Part shown: positions 50,591 to 60,870 of the stretch, piece after piece
How positions within the stretch are numbered: position 1 is the stretch's first letter
Layout: every line of letters starts with the position of its first letter
Assembly: GCF_003399765.1 (NCBI RefSeq)
Contig: NZ_NFZV01000002.1
Location: 124,001 to 188,000, forward strand
Reading direction: 5' to 3'
Length of the DNA stretch: 64,000 nucleotides
Origin: Alkalilimnicola ehrlichii
Lineage (GTDB): Bacteria; Pseudomonadota; Gammaproteobacteria; Nitrococcales; AK92
Notes under the pieces: model-generated
The model's database searches: none
The model's input: only the letters and a program-made list of their open reading frames with translations
Told to the model about the DNA's origin: nothing
Translations under genes and position numbers: made by a program

Positions 50591-51406
50591 ATGGCTGTAT
50601 GTGATCCAATACCGAACGAAGCAGGGTTCGGCGTTCTATCGCACGTCATGAAGGATAACGTGTACATGATAGGGCGGCCGGGATTCATTTACACAGCACC
50701 GTGGATCGCAACCCGCAACACACGGCCGCCTTCGGCGGCAATCATTCTTGCGGCGGGGCCGCGACCGTTCACGCTTATTATCAAGGGGCGGGAGCTGCGT
50801 ACGCGCGCCGCTATCGTGCCGCCGTTCGTCGCCCGCGGCCTCTACGCCCGCAACGTTCCGCTCGTCTGCTTTCACATCATGCCGGGCTCGGCGAATTATG
50901 ACGCGTTCAGCTATTTAGCGCAGGGAAGCATACCGCTGCTCGAACGTAGCCTCTTTACCCGTTTCGACCTGGAGTTGGAGCTACTCTACCGGGGACGTTT
51001 GTCGCCCGCTCAAGCACTTGACGTCTACGAAGCGATCGTACAAATCGCCATTCGCTATCTACCGGCGCAAGCCCATCCCGACGCGAGAGTCCGCCGCATC
51101 CGCGACCTGCTGGAAACGGGGCCGGAGCCTACGCTCGCCCAACTGGCAGCCGAACTAGGCGTGTCTTACTTCTGGGCCTCGCACATGATGGCCAAGGTGT
51201 TCGGCATGTCGTTGCGGGACTATAAAGCATGGCGAAAACAGCAGCGTGTTTTCGATCTCTTGCACTCTCAACGAAGCATTACCGACATTGCCCACGCGGC
51301 CGGTTTTACGGATTCCGCCCACCTCTCACGCACCTACCAACGCTGGTTCGGCCAACCGCCCTCTTACAGTCGCAACAGCAACCATGTACGCATATTTCGC
51401 TGCTAG
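50591..51406 (+). CDS. AraC family transcriptional regulator
   Basis: 271 residues. The C-terminal AraC domain is clear (TLAQLAAELGVSYFWASHMM, SITDIAHAAGFTDSAHLSRT, YQRWFGQPPS). The N-terminal part (PPSAAIILAAGPRPFTLIIK, RTRAAIVPPFVARGL) resembles the cupin-like sensors of regulators that respond to hydrophobic or aromatic compounds. It is divergent from the esterase pair and may induce them. A later start at ATG 50648 is possible. Confidence 0.87.
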   Translation: MAVCDPIPNEAGFGVLSHVMKDNVYMIGRPGFIYTAPWIATRNTRPPSAAIILAAGPRPFTLIIKGRELRTRAAIVPPFVARGLYARNVPLVCFHIMPGSANYDAFSYLAQGSIPLLERSLFTRFDLELELLYRGRLSPAQALDVYEAIVQIAIRYLPAQAHPDARVRRIRDLLETGPEPTLAQLAAELGVSYFWASHMMAKVFGMSLRDYKAWRKQQRVFDLLHSQRSITDIAHAAGFTDSAHLSRTYQRWFGQPPSYSRNSNHVRIFRC

Positions 51407-51491
51407 CAGGCTGTTTCATCCCGCTGTGTGAAGAGCGCTTTCCCGGCCCCGGGGGGCGGCAGAGCGCAGCCCCCACGATTGGTTTGCTGCG

Positions 51492-53134
51492 TTAAAAGCG
51501 TAGCCGCGCCACACCCTTGCGTAGGCTCTCGCCGGCTTGGTTGAGGCCGTCGGCCGAGTGGCGCACGTTCTGCATCGTCTCGGTGTTGGCCGCCGCCGCA
51601 TCGCGGATGCCGGTTAAGCGGCGGTTGATCTCGTCCGCCGTCGCCGCCTGCTCTTCCGCTGCGCTGGCGATTTGGCCGTTCATGTCGTTGATCGTCTGCA
51701 CCGCTTCGGTAATCGCCTGGAAGGCCTGGTCCGTCCGCTCGGAACGCTCCACCGTCGTCCGCGCCTCTTCCGATCGTGCCGCCATCGATTCCGCCACCTG
51801 CTCGGTGCCCTGCTGGATGCGCTCGATGATCGCGCGGATCTCTTCCGTCGAGTCTCGCGTGCGCAGCGCCAGCGTGCGCACCTCGTCGGCCACCACCGCA
51901 AAGCCCCGGCCGTGATCGCCCGCGCGGCTGCTTCGATCGCCGCATTCAGCGCCAGCAGATTGGTCTGCTCGCTCACGCCATTGATCATCTCCAACACGCT
52001 GTCGACATTGGCCGAGTCCTGCCGCAGCCGCTCCACCACTTCCCGCGAGCGCTCCAGCTCCGCCGCCAAGCGGGCAACCGCATCGCGGCTTTCGTTCATC
52101 GTCAGCGCGCCGTGCTGGGTTTCTTCCTGCGCCCGCGCGGCGGCGGCCGCGCCGTCCTGAGCGTTGCGCGCCACCTCTTGCACGGTGGAGGTCATCTCGT
52201 TCATCGCGCTGGCTAAATCATCCACATCGGCATGCTGCGAGCGCACGTTGCCTTCGGCGTCGTTGGCCAGTTGGTTAAGCTGGGTGGCCGAAGCACTCAC
52301 CGTCTGCGCGTGGTCCCCGGTATCGCGCACCACTTGCTGGAGCAAGCCGAATAAGCTGTTGAAGGACTGGGAAAGAACGGCCAGTTCGTCGCGACCGCTA
52401 TCGTCCATACGATGGGTTAAGTCAACCGGCTCCTTAGCGGCCTCTTCTATCCTGCCGATCGTATAGCGCAAAGGCCTGGTGATGCTGCTGATGACCGTCC
52501 AGCCGACTACCAGCAAAAACACCAAACCGACGCCGCCGATCAGCGAGGTTCGCAATAATTGGCTGTTAACCTCGGCGTTGATGTCGGCCATATAGACGCC
52601 GCTGGCGACAATGTAACCCCACGGCTCGAATAAGAGGCCTTCGGAGACTTTCAGTATCGCCTCCTCCTCGCTCGCTCCCGGCCGCGGCCAGTAGTACTCG
52701 ATACGCCCCCGACCGTTGGCCCGCACATCGTTGGTCAGCGTTCTGATGAAGGTATTGCCGGCGGTATCTTCAATCGAGTTGAGATTCTCCCCTTCCAACG
52801 CCGGCACGTAGGGATGCATGATCATAACGGGCCGTAAATCATGGACCCAGAGATACTCGTTGCCGAAATAGCGAATTTCTCTAAGAATACCCAGCGCTTG
52901 GGTCTTCGCTTCGGACTCGCTCAACGCCCCGCTCGCCGCCAACCCGTGATAGTGCTCCAGCACGTGCATACTGGTGTCTAACACCGCACCAGCTTGCTGC
53001 AAGCGTTCTTCCTGCAAGGTCGCCCGCATGGACAGTAATGTTGCCATCAGCGTGACGATCAACACGCCGATAGCAAGCCCCAAGGTCAACCAGATGCGTT
53101 GACTAATCAGTAAGCGGCGAAACAATTGCTGCAT
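51492..53134 (-). pseudogene. Methyl-accepting chemotaxis protein with single Cache domain (frameshifted)
   Basis: About 547 residues when repaired. TM1 (IWLTLGLAIGVLIVTLMATL) is followed by an sCache_2 sensor (GILREIRYFGNEYLWVHDLR, MIMHPYVPALEGENLNSIED, SEGLLFEPWGYIVASGVYM), TM2, HAMP and the signalling domain. The frame breaks in the conserved tip: [12 protein letters not shown] continues in a second frame as [20 protein letters not shown], the plus strand having GG at 51926-51927 where GGG is expected. sCache receptors sense small organic acids. Confidence 0.88.
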
Positions 53135-53293
53135 AGCGAAGCCTCCTCCTCAGCCTATCGCCGCAACCCAGGGGGCGTATTATTGTATTTTATTTGGTCC
53201 GGCATGCCGTTCGGGCGGTTGGCACCGCTTCTGCGCCAACCGCCCGAACAGGATGCCTGACTTACTGCCGCTCCTGCTGCGGTTTATTATCAA

Positions 53294-54768
53294 CTAGTTC
53301 AATTTTAAATCTTGCACCTTCCCGGACAGCTCTGCCATCAGCCGATCTACATTCGTAATCGACTCGGCAATTTCCCGCGTCACTTGGCTTACCTCGGCCA
53401 TTGCCCGACTCATTTCCTCGACATCGCCCGCTACGGCCTGATTCTCCCGCGATAGCGCTTCGCCCGTCGTCGCCACTTCGGCAATCAAACCGGACACGCG
53501 CCGAGTATGCTCGACAATTTCGCGTAGTCCTTGATCAGCACTAGCGGCATTTTCTCGGCCTTCTTGAACGCGCTCGCTACTTTCGCGCATTGCCTCCAGC
53601 GCGGCTTCGGTTTGCGTCACGACATTTAAAATACGATCGCCAATTCGGCCGGTCGCTTCGTGCGTGTTATTCGCTAAGCGTTTCACCTCCTCCGCCACCA
53701 CGCCGAAACCCTTACCCATTTCGCCGGCACGAGCCGCTTCGATCTGCGCATTCAAAGCCAGCAGGTTGGTTTGCTTAGCAATGGTATGGATCTCATCCAC
53801 CGTTTGCCGGATGTCCTGAGTAAAGCCGCCCAGCTCTTCCATTTGCTCCGCGGCCTTGGTGACCATGACAGCGACATGCTGCATGTCATCGACGGTTTTC
53901 TGGATCACTTCCGCCCAGCGTTGAGCGGCTTCCTCGGCCTGACTAGCTTCCTGCGCCGACGTCGTCGTTCGCTCCGTATGCTGCTCGCTAAGGTGCGCCA
54001 TACGCTCTACGGCGCGCGCCGCCGAAGCCGCCATCGCCGACTGTGTTTCCACCGTCTTCGCCACCCGGTTGGTGCGACTGGAGATCTCAGCGGTTTCTTT
54101 CGCACCGACCGTAGAGGATTGGTTTACTTGGCGCAGAATATCCTGCAATCGGACACTGGTTTGTTCGGCTTCCTGGCGGGCACCCTCCATTTCGCCAAAG
54201 CCGGATTTTTGGCACGTTCGAATAACACCGATAGCCCGAATAAAAGCAGGGTCAGGCCGATCAGGGAGCTTACCCGCAACCCCCAAAGCGCCTCCTCCGG
54301 AATCAACTCCAAAGGCTGAATAGCACCGGTGCTTTCCAATAATGCGAATAGAACAATCTGCGCAACGATGACGCCAGTCCACGTCATGCCGACCCGTAAG
54401 CCACCGAGGAAGATAGCGATAATCGGAATCCCGGTCAGCCAGAACGGCGTTGAGGCCATGAAACCGGTATCGATGTAAGAGGTCCAGATAAGAACGGCGT
54501 TAATGGTAAAGATGGCTACATCCCGAAACAGCGTCGTCCGCCCGGTGACGCGATGCATAATCGGAATGAGTATGGCAACGATGGTAGCAATGGCCATGCC
54601 GATCGCTGCTAACGGCACCCCTAGCTGTATGTAGCGAAAGGTAAAAATAAGCGCGGCTACCGCCAAAATACCCGACATACCCACTAACGAACGCGCACGA
54701 GTATATGTCTCGGGCTCCCCCATCGCCGATGGCGGTACCAACTTATCCAACATGTTATTGAAAGACAC
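53294..54768 (-). pseudogene. Methyl-accepting chemotaxis protein with multi-helix membrane domain (frameshifted)
   Basis: About 491 residues when repaired. The N-terminal ~190 residues contain six hydrophobic helices and little periplasmic sequence ([39 protein letters not shown]), an unusual sensor arrangement. The cytoplasmic part has no obvious HAMP and goes via EARQEAEQ-like coiled coil into [20 protein letters not shown]. The break is in the run of five T at 54206-54210 (six expected), restoring [20 protein letters not shown]. It is separate from the other receptor gene by 160 bases. Confidence 0.85.
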
Positions 54769-55128
54769 CCTTGTCCCTCCATTCCCCCCAAGAAATCGTA
54801 TTCGCTCAGCCTATGAAGACGAACGTTCATTCACTCTATCGACAAGGATGAAAAGAACTTGACAAAGTAGGAAAAATTAGGCGCTTCGAAACGCATCGAA
54901 ATAATTTATACACACCTTCTGAAACACTTTGACTCGAAAGTGTCAAGATCTCGGCGGTGTTTTTTCTATGCGCGTAAGTTATTGTTTTTTATGATCCATA
55001 AGCGAGTGTCTAAAAACTGAACAATTTAAGACAGAGCTAACCGGTATGGGCAGTTAGTAACGTTTCCACCGTTTTGTTCACAGACTTATCCACAGAAAAT
55101 GTGGAAAACTTAACACGTTCTAGATTGC
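54769..55128. other. Intergenic region with hairpin and DnaA-box-like site
   Basis: 360 bases. It holds a hairpin with arms ACACTTT and AAAGTGT (54924-54943), an AT-rich tract, and TTATCCACA with TGTGGA downstream (55086-55104). No gene is apparent. Confidence 0.45.
55086..55094 (+). promoter_or_regulatory. Perfect DnaA box (TTATCCACA)
   Basis: Exact match to the consensus DnaA box. TGTGGA eight bases on makes a short dyad. A single box does not define an origin; there is no dnaA or dnaN nearby. Confidence 0.35.
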
Positions 55129-55968
55129 TCAAATTTTGGCCAGATTCCGCCGCTGCTTCCATTCGGCGAGGCTCTTAAGGACGAGCGTCAACACCGCCAA
55201 ACCCGCCAATAGGGAAGCCGCCGCAAAAGCACCGGCCATATTGTGCTCGTCGAACAGCTGCTGGACGTAGAGCGGCAACGTGTTTGTCTCGCCGCGGATA
55301 TTGCCTGATACCACCGCTACCGCACCGAACTCCCCCATCGCCCGCGCATTACAGAGGATGATTCCGTAAATCAGCGCCCATTTGATATTAGGCAGAGTTA
55401 CCCGCCAAAAGGTTTGCCAACCGCTTGCGCCCATAACGCGCGCGGCCTCCTCTTCTTCCGTGCCTTGAGCCTGCATGAAAGGGATCAGTTCGCGGGCAAC
55501 GAAGGGGCTGGTGACGAATACGGTCACTAAAACGATACCCGTTACCGTGAACATGACCTGTAGATCATGCTGCTCTAGCCAGCCGCCGATCCAGCCGCCG
55601 GAACCGTACAGCATGAGGTACATCACGCCGGCAACGACGGGCGAGACGGAGAAAGGGATATCGATAAACGTTTGCAATATACGCCGGCCAGGAAAACGAA
55701 AACGGGTAATGGCCCAGGCAGCCGATACTCCGAAAACCGTATTAACCGGTACGGCAATAGCGGCAGCGAGCAGGGTTAATTTTATGGCGTGCAGAGCCTC
55801 GGGGTCGGTGATGTTTTGCACATACACTTCCCACCCCCGAGAAAGCGCCTGCGCGAACACAGCCAGCAACGGCAAGACAATGACCACCAGCGTCATCAAC
55901 AGCGCTAGCCCGATCAGCAACCGCCGCCCCCAAGGATTAACGGACCTTACGTTATGTTGCGCGCTCAT
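55129..55968 (-). CDS. cysW: Sulfate/thiosulfate ABC transporter permease CysW
   Basis: 279-residue inner-membrane permease with six helices. The coupling (EAA) loop EEEAARVMGASGWQTFWRVT and the family signature SPVVAGVMYLMLYG identify CysW; ARAMGEFGAVAVVSGNIRGE is highly conserved in it. It overlaps the cysT stop (TAATG), so the two permeases are translationally coupled. With CysT, CysA and the binding protein it imports sulfate or thiosulfate for cysteine synthesis. Confidence 0.96.
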   Translation of the reverse strand: MSAQHNVRSVNPWGRRLLIGLALLMTLVVIVLPLLAVFAQALSRGWEVYVQNITDPEALHAIKLTLLAAAIAVPVNTVFGVSAAWAITRFRFPGRRILQTFIDIPFSVSPVVAGVMYLMLYGSGGWIGGWLEQHDLQVMFTVTGIVLVTVFVTSPFVARELIPFMQAQGTEEEEAARVMGASGWQTFWRVTLPNIKWALIYGIILCNARAMGEFGAVAVVSGNIRGETNTLPLYVQQLFDEHNMAGAFAAASLLAGLAVLTLVLKSLAEWKQRRNLAKI

Positions 55969-56819
55969 TATCCGTTTCGCTCCTGATGGCGGTAGACATA
56001 CCCCTGCAAAATATTAATAACCAAGAGCATCAGTAAGGCAGCCGCCAAGACCACGGACGCAATCGCTGCGGCGGCGCCGAAGTTGTATTCTTCCAAACGC
56101 GTCATGATCAACAAGGCGGTGATTTCAGTTTCGAACGGCATGTTACCGGCGATAAAAATAATCGCCCCGAACTCGCCAAGGCTACGCGCAAAAGACAACG
56201 CAAACCCAGCCATAACGGCGGGCAATATCATCGGGAATATAACCCTGGCAAAAACCTGCAAGGCGTTTGCCCCCAGACTTGCCGCCGCTTCTTCCACCTC
56301 CGGCTCCATATCTTCCAAAACCGGCTGCACGGAGCGCACCACAAATGGCGCGCTGGTGAATGCCATGGCGGCAATAATGCCAAGCTGGGTATAGGCCACC
56401 TCGATACCGAGCGGCGTAAGGAACTGCCCCAACCAGCCATCGCGACTGAATAAAAATGTCAGCGACAAACCAGCCACGGCAGTGGGTAATGCGAACGGAA
56501 TATCGACCAGAGCATCGAGGAATCCGCGCCCGAAGAACTCATACCGGGTCAGCACCCAAGCGAGCAATACGCCGAATACGCAGTTAAATAGCGATGCCGC
56601 TAACGCCGAAGTCAGGGTAACGCGGTAAGTGGCCACCGCCCGCTCGCTACTAATCACATGCCAGAACTCGGCCGGCCCCAAACTCGCCGCCTGCATCAGC
56701 AATGCCGATAACGGCAACATGATAACCAGGCTAATGAACAAAAGGGTTGTACCCATCGTTAGCCCGAATCCGGGCAGCACCCGCTTGCTGCGGGGCCTGC
56801 CCCCTACTACGCCCTGCAT
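55968..56819 (-). CDS. cysT: Sulfate/thiosulfate ABC transporter permease CysT
   Basis: 283-residue permease, partner of CysW. The EAA loop is VEEAAASLGANALQVFARVI, with DIPFALPTAVAGLSLTFLFS and ARSLGEFGAIIFIAGNMPFE as CysT/CysU signatures. The stop overlaps the cysW start. A 16-bp stem lies between the binding-protein gene and this one, and may reduce read-through or stabilise the upstream message. Confidence 0.96.
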   Translation of the reverse strand: MQGVVGGRPRSKRVLPGFGLTMGTTLLFISLVIMLPLSALLMQAASLGPAEFWHVISSERAVATYRVTLTSALAASLFNCVFGVLLAWVLTRYEFFGRGFLDALVDIPFALPTAVAGLSLTFLFSRDGWLGQFLTPLGIEVAYTQLGIIAAMAFTSAPFVVRSVQPVLEDMEPEVEEAAASLGANALQVFARVIFPMILPAVMAGFALSFARSLGEFGAIIFIAGNMPFETEITALLIMTRLEEYNFGAAAAIASVVLAAALLMLLVINILQGYVYRHQERNG

Positions 56820-56865
56820 ACCCGAATCACGCCTCTAGAAATGCCGAAATGGCGCTCGCCTAACG

Positions 56866-56901
56866 CGAGACAGCCGGTGCCTGTTGGCACCGGCTGTCTC
56901 G
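56866..56901. terminator. 16-bp perfect hairpin between the binding-protein gene and cysT
   Basis: The arms CGAGACAGCCGGTGCC and GGCACCGGCTGTCTCG surround a 4-base loop. A T4 run follows on the plus strand only. On the minus strand, where the operon runs, it lacks a good U-tract, so it may act as a partial terminator or 3' stabiliser that sets the binding protein above the permeases. Confidence 0.7.
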
Positions 56902-56926
56902 TTTTGCCGACAAGCAGGATACGGAA

Positions 56927-57937
56927 TCAACGCCGCCGTGCGTTCCGCTGAGCCTGATCCAAGGTGCCGCCGTCGCGGAAATGCCGCTCTTGGGCTTCGC
57001 TCCAGCTGCCGAAGACCTCTTCGGCACGGAACAGCTCTACCTCCGGGAAGCGCTCGGCATGTGTCGCGGCGACGTTCTCGTCGTTCACCCGATAATAAAA
57101 GCTTGCGAGGATCTCCTGCGCCGGCTCGCTGTAGAGAAATTCGGTATAAGCTTCGGCCAGCTCGCGACTGCCGCGACGATCGACAACGCGATCGACCACG
57201 GCAACGGGGAACTCGGCCAGCAGGCTACGCGACGGCACGACGACTTCGAAGCGCTCCTCGCCGTATTCGTCGACCATATTGTTTACTTCTGACTCGAAGG
57301 TAATCAGCACATCGCCGATATTGCGCTCTACGAACGTGGTCGTCGCGCCGCGACCGCCGGTGTCGAAAACCCGCACGTTACCGACGAGCCGAGTCACGAA
57401 ATCCATGATCTGTTCTTCATTGCCATCGTATAACGCGTCGGCATAGCCCCACGCGGCAAGATAAGTGTAGCGACCGTTACCGGAAGTCTTCGGATTGGGG
57501 AAAACGATCTGCACATCGTCGCGCACGAGGTCGTCCCAATCCTGGATATTCTTCGGATTTCCGGCACGAACCAGAAAAGCCGGCAAGGAATAATAAGGAG
57601 ATGCCTGATTCGGCAAGCGCTCCTGCCAGTCCTCGCCGATATGACCGCTATCGACCAACGCCAAGATGTCGGTGGTTTGGTTAAAGGTCACCACATCCGC
57701 GCTCAAACCTTGCATAATCGAACGCGCCTGGCGGGAAGAGCCGCCGTGCGATTGCCGAATGGTCGGGCGCTGCCCCGTTTCGGCCTCGTATTGCTCGGCA
57801 AACAACGGATTTAGCGCCTGGAATAATTCACGGCCGATATCGTAGGAGGAGTTCAGTATCGTATCTTCGGCGGCGGCCGGAGCTACGATAAGCCCGCTCA
57901 AGGCGACGGCAGCTAACAACTTACGAAACATCAGCAT
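56927..57937 (-). CDS. Sulfate-binding protein (Sbp/CysP family)
   Basis: About 336-residue periplasmic protein. The signal peptide FRKLLAAVALSGLIVAPAAA is followed by the Sbp signature ILNSSYDIGRELFQALNPLF. RQSHGGSSRQARSIMQGLSA, ADVVTFNQTTDI, VFPNPKTSGNGRYTYLAAWG and TTTFVERNIGDVLITFESEV line the sulfate pocket. It is the first gene of the minus-strand operon and shares its upstream region with the divergent cysA. ATG 57937 gives a normal signal peptide; TTG six bases upstream is possible. Confidence 0.93.
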   Translation of the reverse strand: MLMFRKLLAAVALSGLIVAPAAAEDTILNSSYDIGRELFQALNPLFAEQYEAETGQRPTIRQSHGGSSRQARSIMQGLSADVVTFNQTTDILALVDSGHIGEDWQERLPNQASPYYSLPAFLVRAGNPKNIQDWDDLVRDDVQIVFPNPKTSGNGRYTYLAAWGYADALYDGNEEQIMDFVTRLVGNVRVFDTGGRGATTTFVERNIGDVLITFESEVNNMVDEYGEERFEVVVPSRSLLAEFPVAVVDRVVDRRGSRELAEAYTEFLYSEPAQEILASFYYRVNDENVAATHAERFPEVELFRAEEVFGSWSEAQERHFRDGGTLDQAQRNARRR

Positions 57938-58014
57938 AATCAACTCGGCTTTTAAGAATTTATGACGCTATAGCCTACCCAACCTTCGCATAAGCCGAAA
58001 ATAATAGTTCCTCA

Positions 58015-58046
58015 TGCTCTTATACCCATAGCGCATATAAAGAGCA
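58015..58046. promoter_or_regulatory. Inverted repeat in the sbp-cysA divergent promoter region
   Basis: TGCTCTT (58015-58021) and AAGAGCA (58040-58046) enclose ATA/TAT sequences. CysB-type activators bind in such divergent sulfate promoters, but the CysB consensus is loose, so this is only a candidate. Confidence 0.4.
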
Positions 58047-58156
58047 CCCAACCAAGCCCCTTGGCATATAAAGGCTTGTTATAAGCAGGTGCTGACTCGG
58101 TATTTTTCCTTTCCGGGCAAGTACCGTAGACTGCCCGCAGGCAATAGGGCGTCATT

Positions 58157-59248
58157 ATGAGCATCGAAGTCAGAGACATACAAAAGCGCTTTGGTCGGTT
58201 CACCGCAGTCGACGGTGTGAACCTTCACTTTCCGGAAGGCAAACTCACGGCGCTGCTCGGCCCTTCCGGTTCGGGGAAAACCACCCTGTTACGAATGATC
58301 GCCGGCCTGGAGCAGGCTGACAGCGGCATGGTGCTGTTCAATGGAGAAGACACCACACATGTGCACGTCAGCCGCCGCGGCGTCGGTTTCGTGTTCCAGC
58401 ATTACGCCCTGTTCAAGCACATGACAGTGTTCGATAACGTCGCCTTCGGACTCACCGTCAAACCGCGCCGGGAGCGTCCCGCCAAGGCCGAGATCGAAAA
58501 CCGGGTTCATCGCTTACTCCAGCTCGTGCAGCTCGAGTGGACGGCGAACCGCTACCCTTCGCAGCTATCGGGCGGCCAACGGCAGCGCATTGCCCTGGCA
58601 CGCGCCTTAGCGACCGAACCGCGAGTGTTACTTCTCGACGAACCCTTCGGCGCATTGGACGCCAAAGTGCGCACCGAGCTACGTCGCTGGTTACGCCGCC
58701 TGCACGATGAAATTCACGTCACCAGCATATTCGTAACGCACGATCAAGAAGAAGCCGTGGACGTCGCCGACAAAATCGTGATCATGAATCACGGCCGGAT
58801 AGAGCAAGAAGGCTCGCCGGAGGAGGTTTACGATAATCCGGCGAGTCCTTTTGTGTTTGATTTTCTGGGTCAGGTCAACCGCTTCTACGGCCATATTCGC
58901 CAAGGCCAGGCCGAAATCGGCGATTGGACGCTACCAAGCCCGGAACATGCCGAAGTCGCCAACGCGCCGGCGGTGGCTTATGTCCGCCCGCACGAGCTTG
59001 AAGTGCATCCCGACAGCGATCCGGCCACCGGCGTCAGCCTCGCGGCAACGCTTGCGGACATCACGTCGTTAGGGGCCACGATTCGCCTGGAGCTTGTCGC
59101 CCCGGAAAGTCAGGAACCGATCTACAGCGAACTGAGCAAAGAAGCGTTCGTGCAGCTGAACATACAAACGGGCGACACCGTTTGGTTGCGGCCGAAAAAA
59201 GCTCGCGTCTTCCTCCAGCCCCGCCAGCGCGCCGCACAAGCGGCTTGA
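58157..59248 (+). CDS. cysA: Sulfate/thiosulfate ABC transporter ATP-binding protein CysA
   Basis: 363-residue ATPase. Walker A is [13 protein letters not shown], the Q-loop [20 protein letters not shown], the signature [16 protein letters not shown], Walker [17 protein letters not shown] and the H-loop [17 protein letters not shown]. The C-terminal ~110 residues are the regulatory TOBE domain ([10 protein letters not shown]). It is transcribed divergently from sbp-cysT-cysW instead of being the last gene of one operon as in enteric bacteria. Confidence 0.96.
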   Translation: MSIEVRDIQKRFGRFTAVDGVNLHFPEGKLTALLGPSGSGKTTLLRMIAGLEQADSGMVLFNGEDTTHVHVSRRGVGFVFQHYALFKHMTVFDNVAFGLTVKPRRERPAKAEIENRVHRLLQLVQLEWTANRYPSQLSGGQRQRIALARALATEPRVLLLDEPFGALDAKVRTELRRWLRRLHDEIHVTSIFVTHDQEEAVDVADKIVIMNHGRIEQEGSPEEVYDNPASPFVFDFLGQVNRFYGHIRQGQAEIGDWTLPSPEHAEVANAPAVAYVRPHELEVHPDSDPATGVSLAATLADITSLGATIRLELVAPESQEPIYSELSKEAFVQLNIQTGDTVWLRPKKARVFLQPRQRAAQAA

Positions 59249-59657
59249 GCGCAGACGCCCGCTGCCACCTCGACCTCGGGCAGAGACGACGAGGCAGCGG
59301 GTAAATACGTCCTTCATTCGTGTATCCCCTACGCTATCCCACTGAAGTTAAAGACACCCCTGCGTTTACCCCCGTTAGCGGCTAAAGCCGACCGAAAATC
59401 CGTCGATAGATCTTAGTGAAACACTGGACAACTCCCTTGCCCCTCTGCGATCCGCGAAGGGTGCAGCGGCCAATGCCGCTCTCGGCGAGAGTCCATAGCT
59501 CTTTTATATTATAATTTCCGCGACTGCTTTCCGAAGCGGACCAGCGGGATAAGAGAATTGTTCAGTGTTTCCTTAACGAGTGTCGCACTCAACGGGGCCC
59601 GCCCGCCTGTGAGGCGCGCCGCTTCAACCACTGCTAGAAACCAAAAGGTAGTCAATA
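59249..59657. other. Intergenic region downstream of cysA
   Basis: 409 bases. The arms CCCGCTGCC (59258-59266) and GGCAGCGGG (59293-59301) form a stem shortly after the cysA stop, without a T-run. A TTTTATATTATAATTTCC stretch near 59500 could contain the promoter of the DUF805 gene. Nothing else is recognised. Confidence 0.4.
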
Positions 59658-60005
59658 ATGCAACACTTCCTGGACGCCATTAAGCAATATGCCGACTTCT
59701 CCGGCCGCGCCACTCGTACCCAGTATTGGATGTATATCCTGTTTTACATGATCTTCTATGTGGTGGCGGCCGTTATCGATGCCGTGATCGGCATTGGTAT
59801 CTTTACGGCGGTGTATGCACTGGGCTTGCTCATCCCGAGCCTTGCCATCGCTGCACGCCGCCTGCACGATACCAACCGCAGCGGCTGGTGGCAGCTGATT
59901 GCGCTGGTTCCGCTTGTCGGCCTTGTCCTGATCTACTTCCTGGTTCTGGATAGCGACGACGACAACCGCTTCGGCCCGAACCCGAAGAAAGAAGCGGCAG
60001 CTTAA
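59658..60005 (+). CDS. DUF805 domain-containing membrane protein
   Basis: 115 residues with the DUF805 pattern: the N-terminal FSGRATRTQYWMYILFYMIF, the central IPSLAIAARRLHDTNRSGWW, and three hydrophobic segments ending VGLVLIYFLVL. The C-terminal DSDDDNRFGPNPK is usual. Function is unknown; E. coli relatives are YhaH and YhaI. It is monocistronic. Confidence 0.92.
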   Translation: MQHFLDAIKQYADFSGRATRTQYWMYILFYMIFYVVAAVIDAVIGIGIFTAVYALGLLIPSLAIAARRLHDTNRSGWWQLIALVPLVGLVLIYFLVLDSDDDNRFGPNPKKEAAA

Positions 60006-60064
60006 CGGCCCGTTAAGCACCGGTACTCTGCCGTGGCGTAGCCTTATGGCTACCCACGGCGGGG

Positions 60065-60730
60065 TTAGACCTTCTCTCGCGCTATGGCTTGGCTGCCTTT
60101 GATAATTGCTTGGAAAATACCGGTAATACGGCGCTCCATTTGCTCCCGGCTCAGACCGGTGCCGCCGCTTAACCACTCCACCAGCAATTCGTTGCTGGCT
60201 CCAACCAGCGCAATGCCACTCAATTGGTAATCCGCTTCCGGCAACACGCCCTCCGCTGCCAATTTATCGGCAAACTGCGCTACCAAGCCGGCAAATTGCC
60301 GGATCGCCGCCCGCCGTTTCTCTTCCATAGCAGGGCTGACGCCGACGGTTTCGACGAGAGCGATCCGCGCCCGTTCGGGGTTGTTCATGCAAAAGCGGGC
60401 AAAGGCCGTCAGGGCCGCCAGCGTACCCGCTAACGCACCTTCCTGCCCGCTGCCCTCAAAAGCCTGCAAAACCTCGTTAAAGGCATCTCGGATGAACGCA
60501 TCGAACAACGCACCGAGGAGTTCTTCGCGCGAACTGAAATGTTCGTAGAAATGTCGTGTTGATACACGGCCAGCGCTACATAGGCGATCTATCGACGTGG
60601 CGCCGTAACCGTCGCTGCCGATCAACTCCTCGCCAGCCTGCAAAAGTCGCTCGCGCCGCTCGGCTTTCAATTGTTCCGTCGTTTGGCCTCGATATTTTCT
60701 AACCGGCCGGGCCGTATTTGCGTCTGTCAT
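60065..60730 (-). CDS. TetR family transcriptional regulator
   Basis: 221 residues with a typical HTH (RRERLLQAGEELIGSDGYGA, IDRLCSAGRVSTRHFYEHFS) and a helical ligand domain (FARFCMNNPERARIALVETV). It is divergent from fadE and an acyl-CoA synthetase gene, so it probably represses fatty acid degradation and responds to acyl-CoA, like FadR/PsrA-type TetR proteins. Confidence 0.9.
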   Translation of the reverse strand: MTDANTARPVRKYRGQTTEQLKAERRERLLQAGEELIGSDGYGATSIDRLCSAGRVSTRHFYEHFSSREELLGALFDAFIRDAFNEVLQAFEGSGQEGALAGTLAALTAFARFCMNNPERARIALVETVGVSPAMEEKRRAAIRQFAGLVAQFADKLAAEGVLPEADYQLSGIALVGASNELLVEWLSGGTGLSREQMERRITGIFQAIIKGSQAIAREKV

Positions 60731-60804
60731 ATGTCCCTTCCGTCCGTTTCGTCGTCTACGGCACGTAGCTTACGCCAAAAGCCTCTGCAATAGGCATGAA
60801 GTTA

Positions 60805-60834
60805 TTGACTTGCGGAAGCATAGCTCAGCATACT
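60805..60834 (+). promoter_or_regulatory. Probable fadE promoter
   Basis: TTGACT (60805-60810) and CATACT (60829-60834) with 18 bases between, 36 bases before the fadE start. This is a reasonable sigma-70 promoter in the TetR-fadE divergent region. Confidence 0.5.
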
Positions 60835-60870
60835 CGGGAAATAACACCTTCCGGAAAGGAGTCTTTTCTT

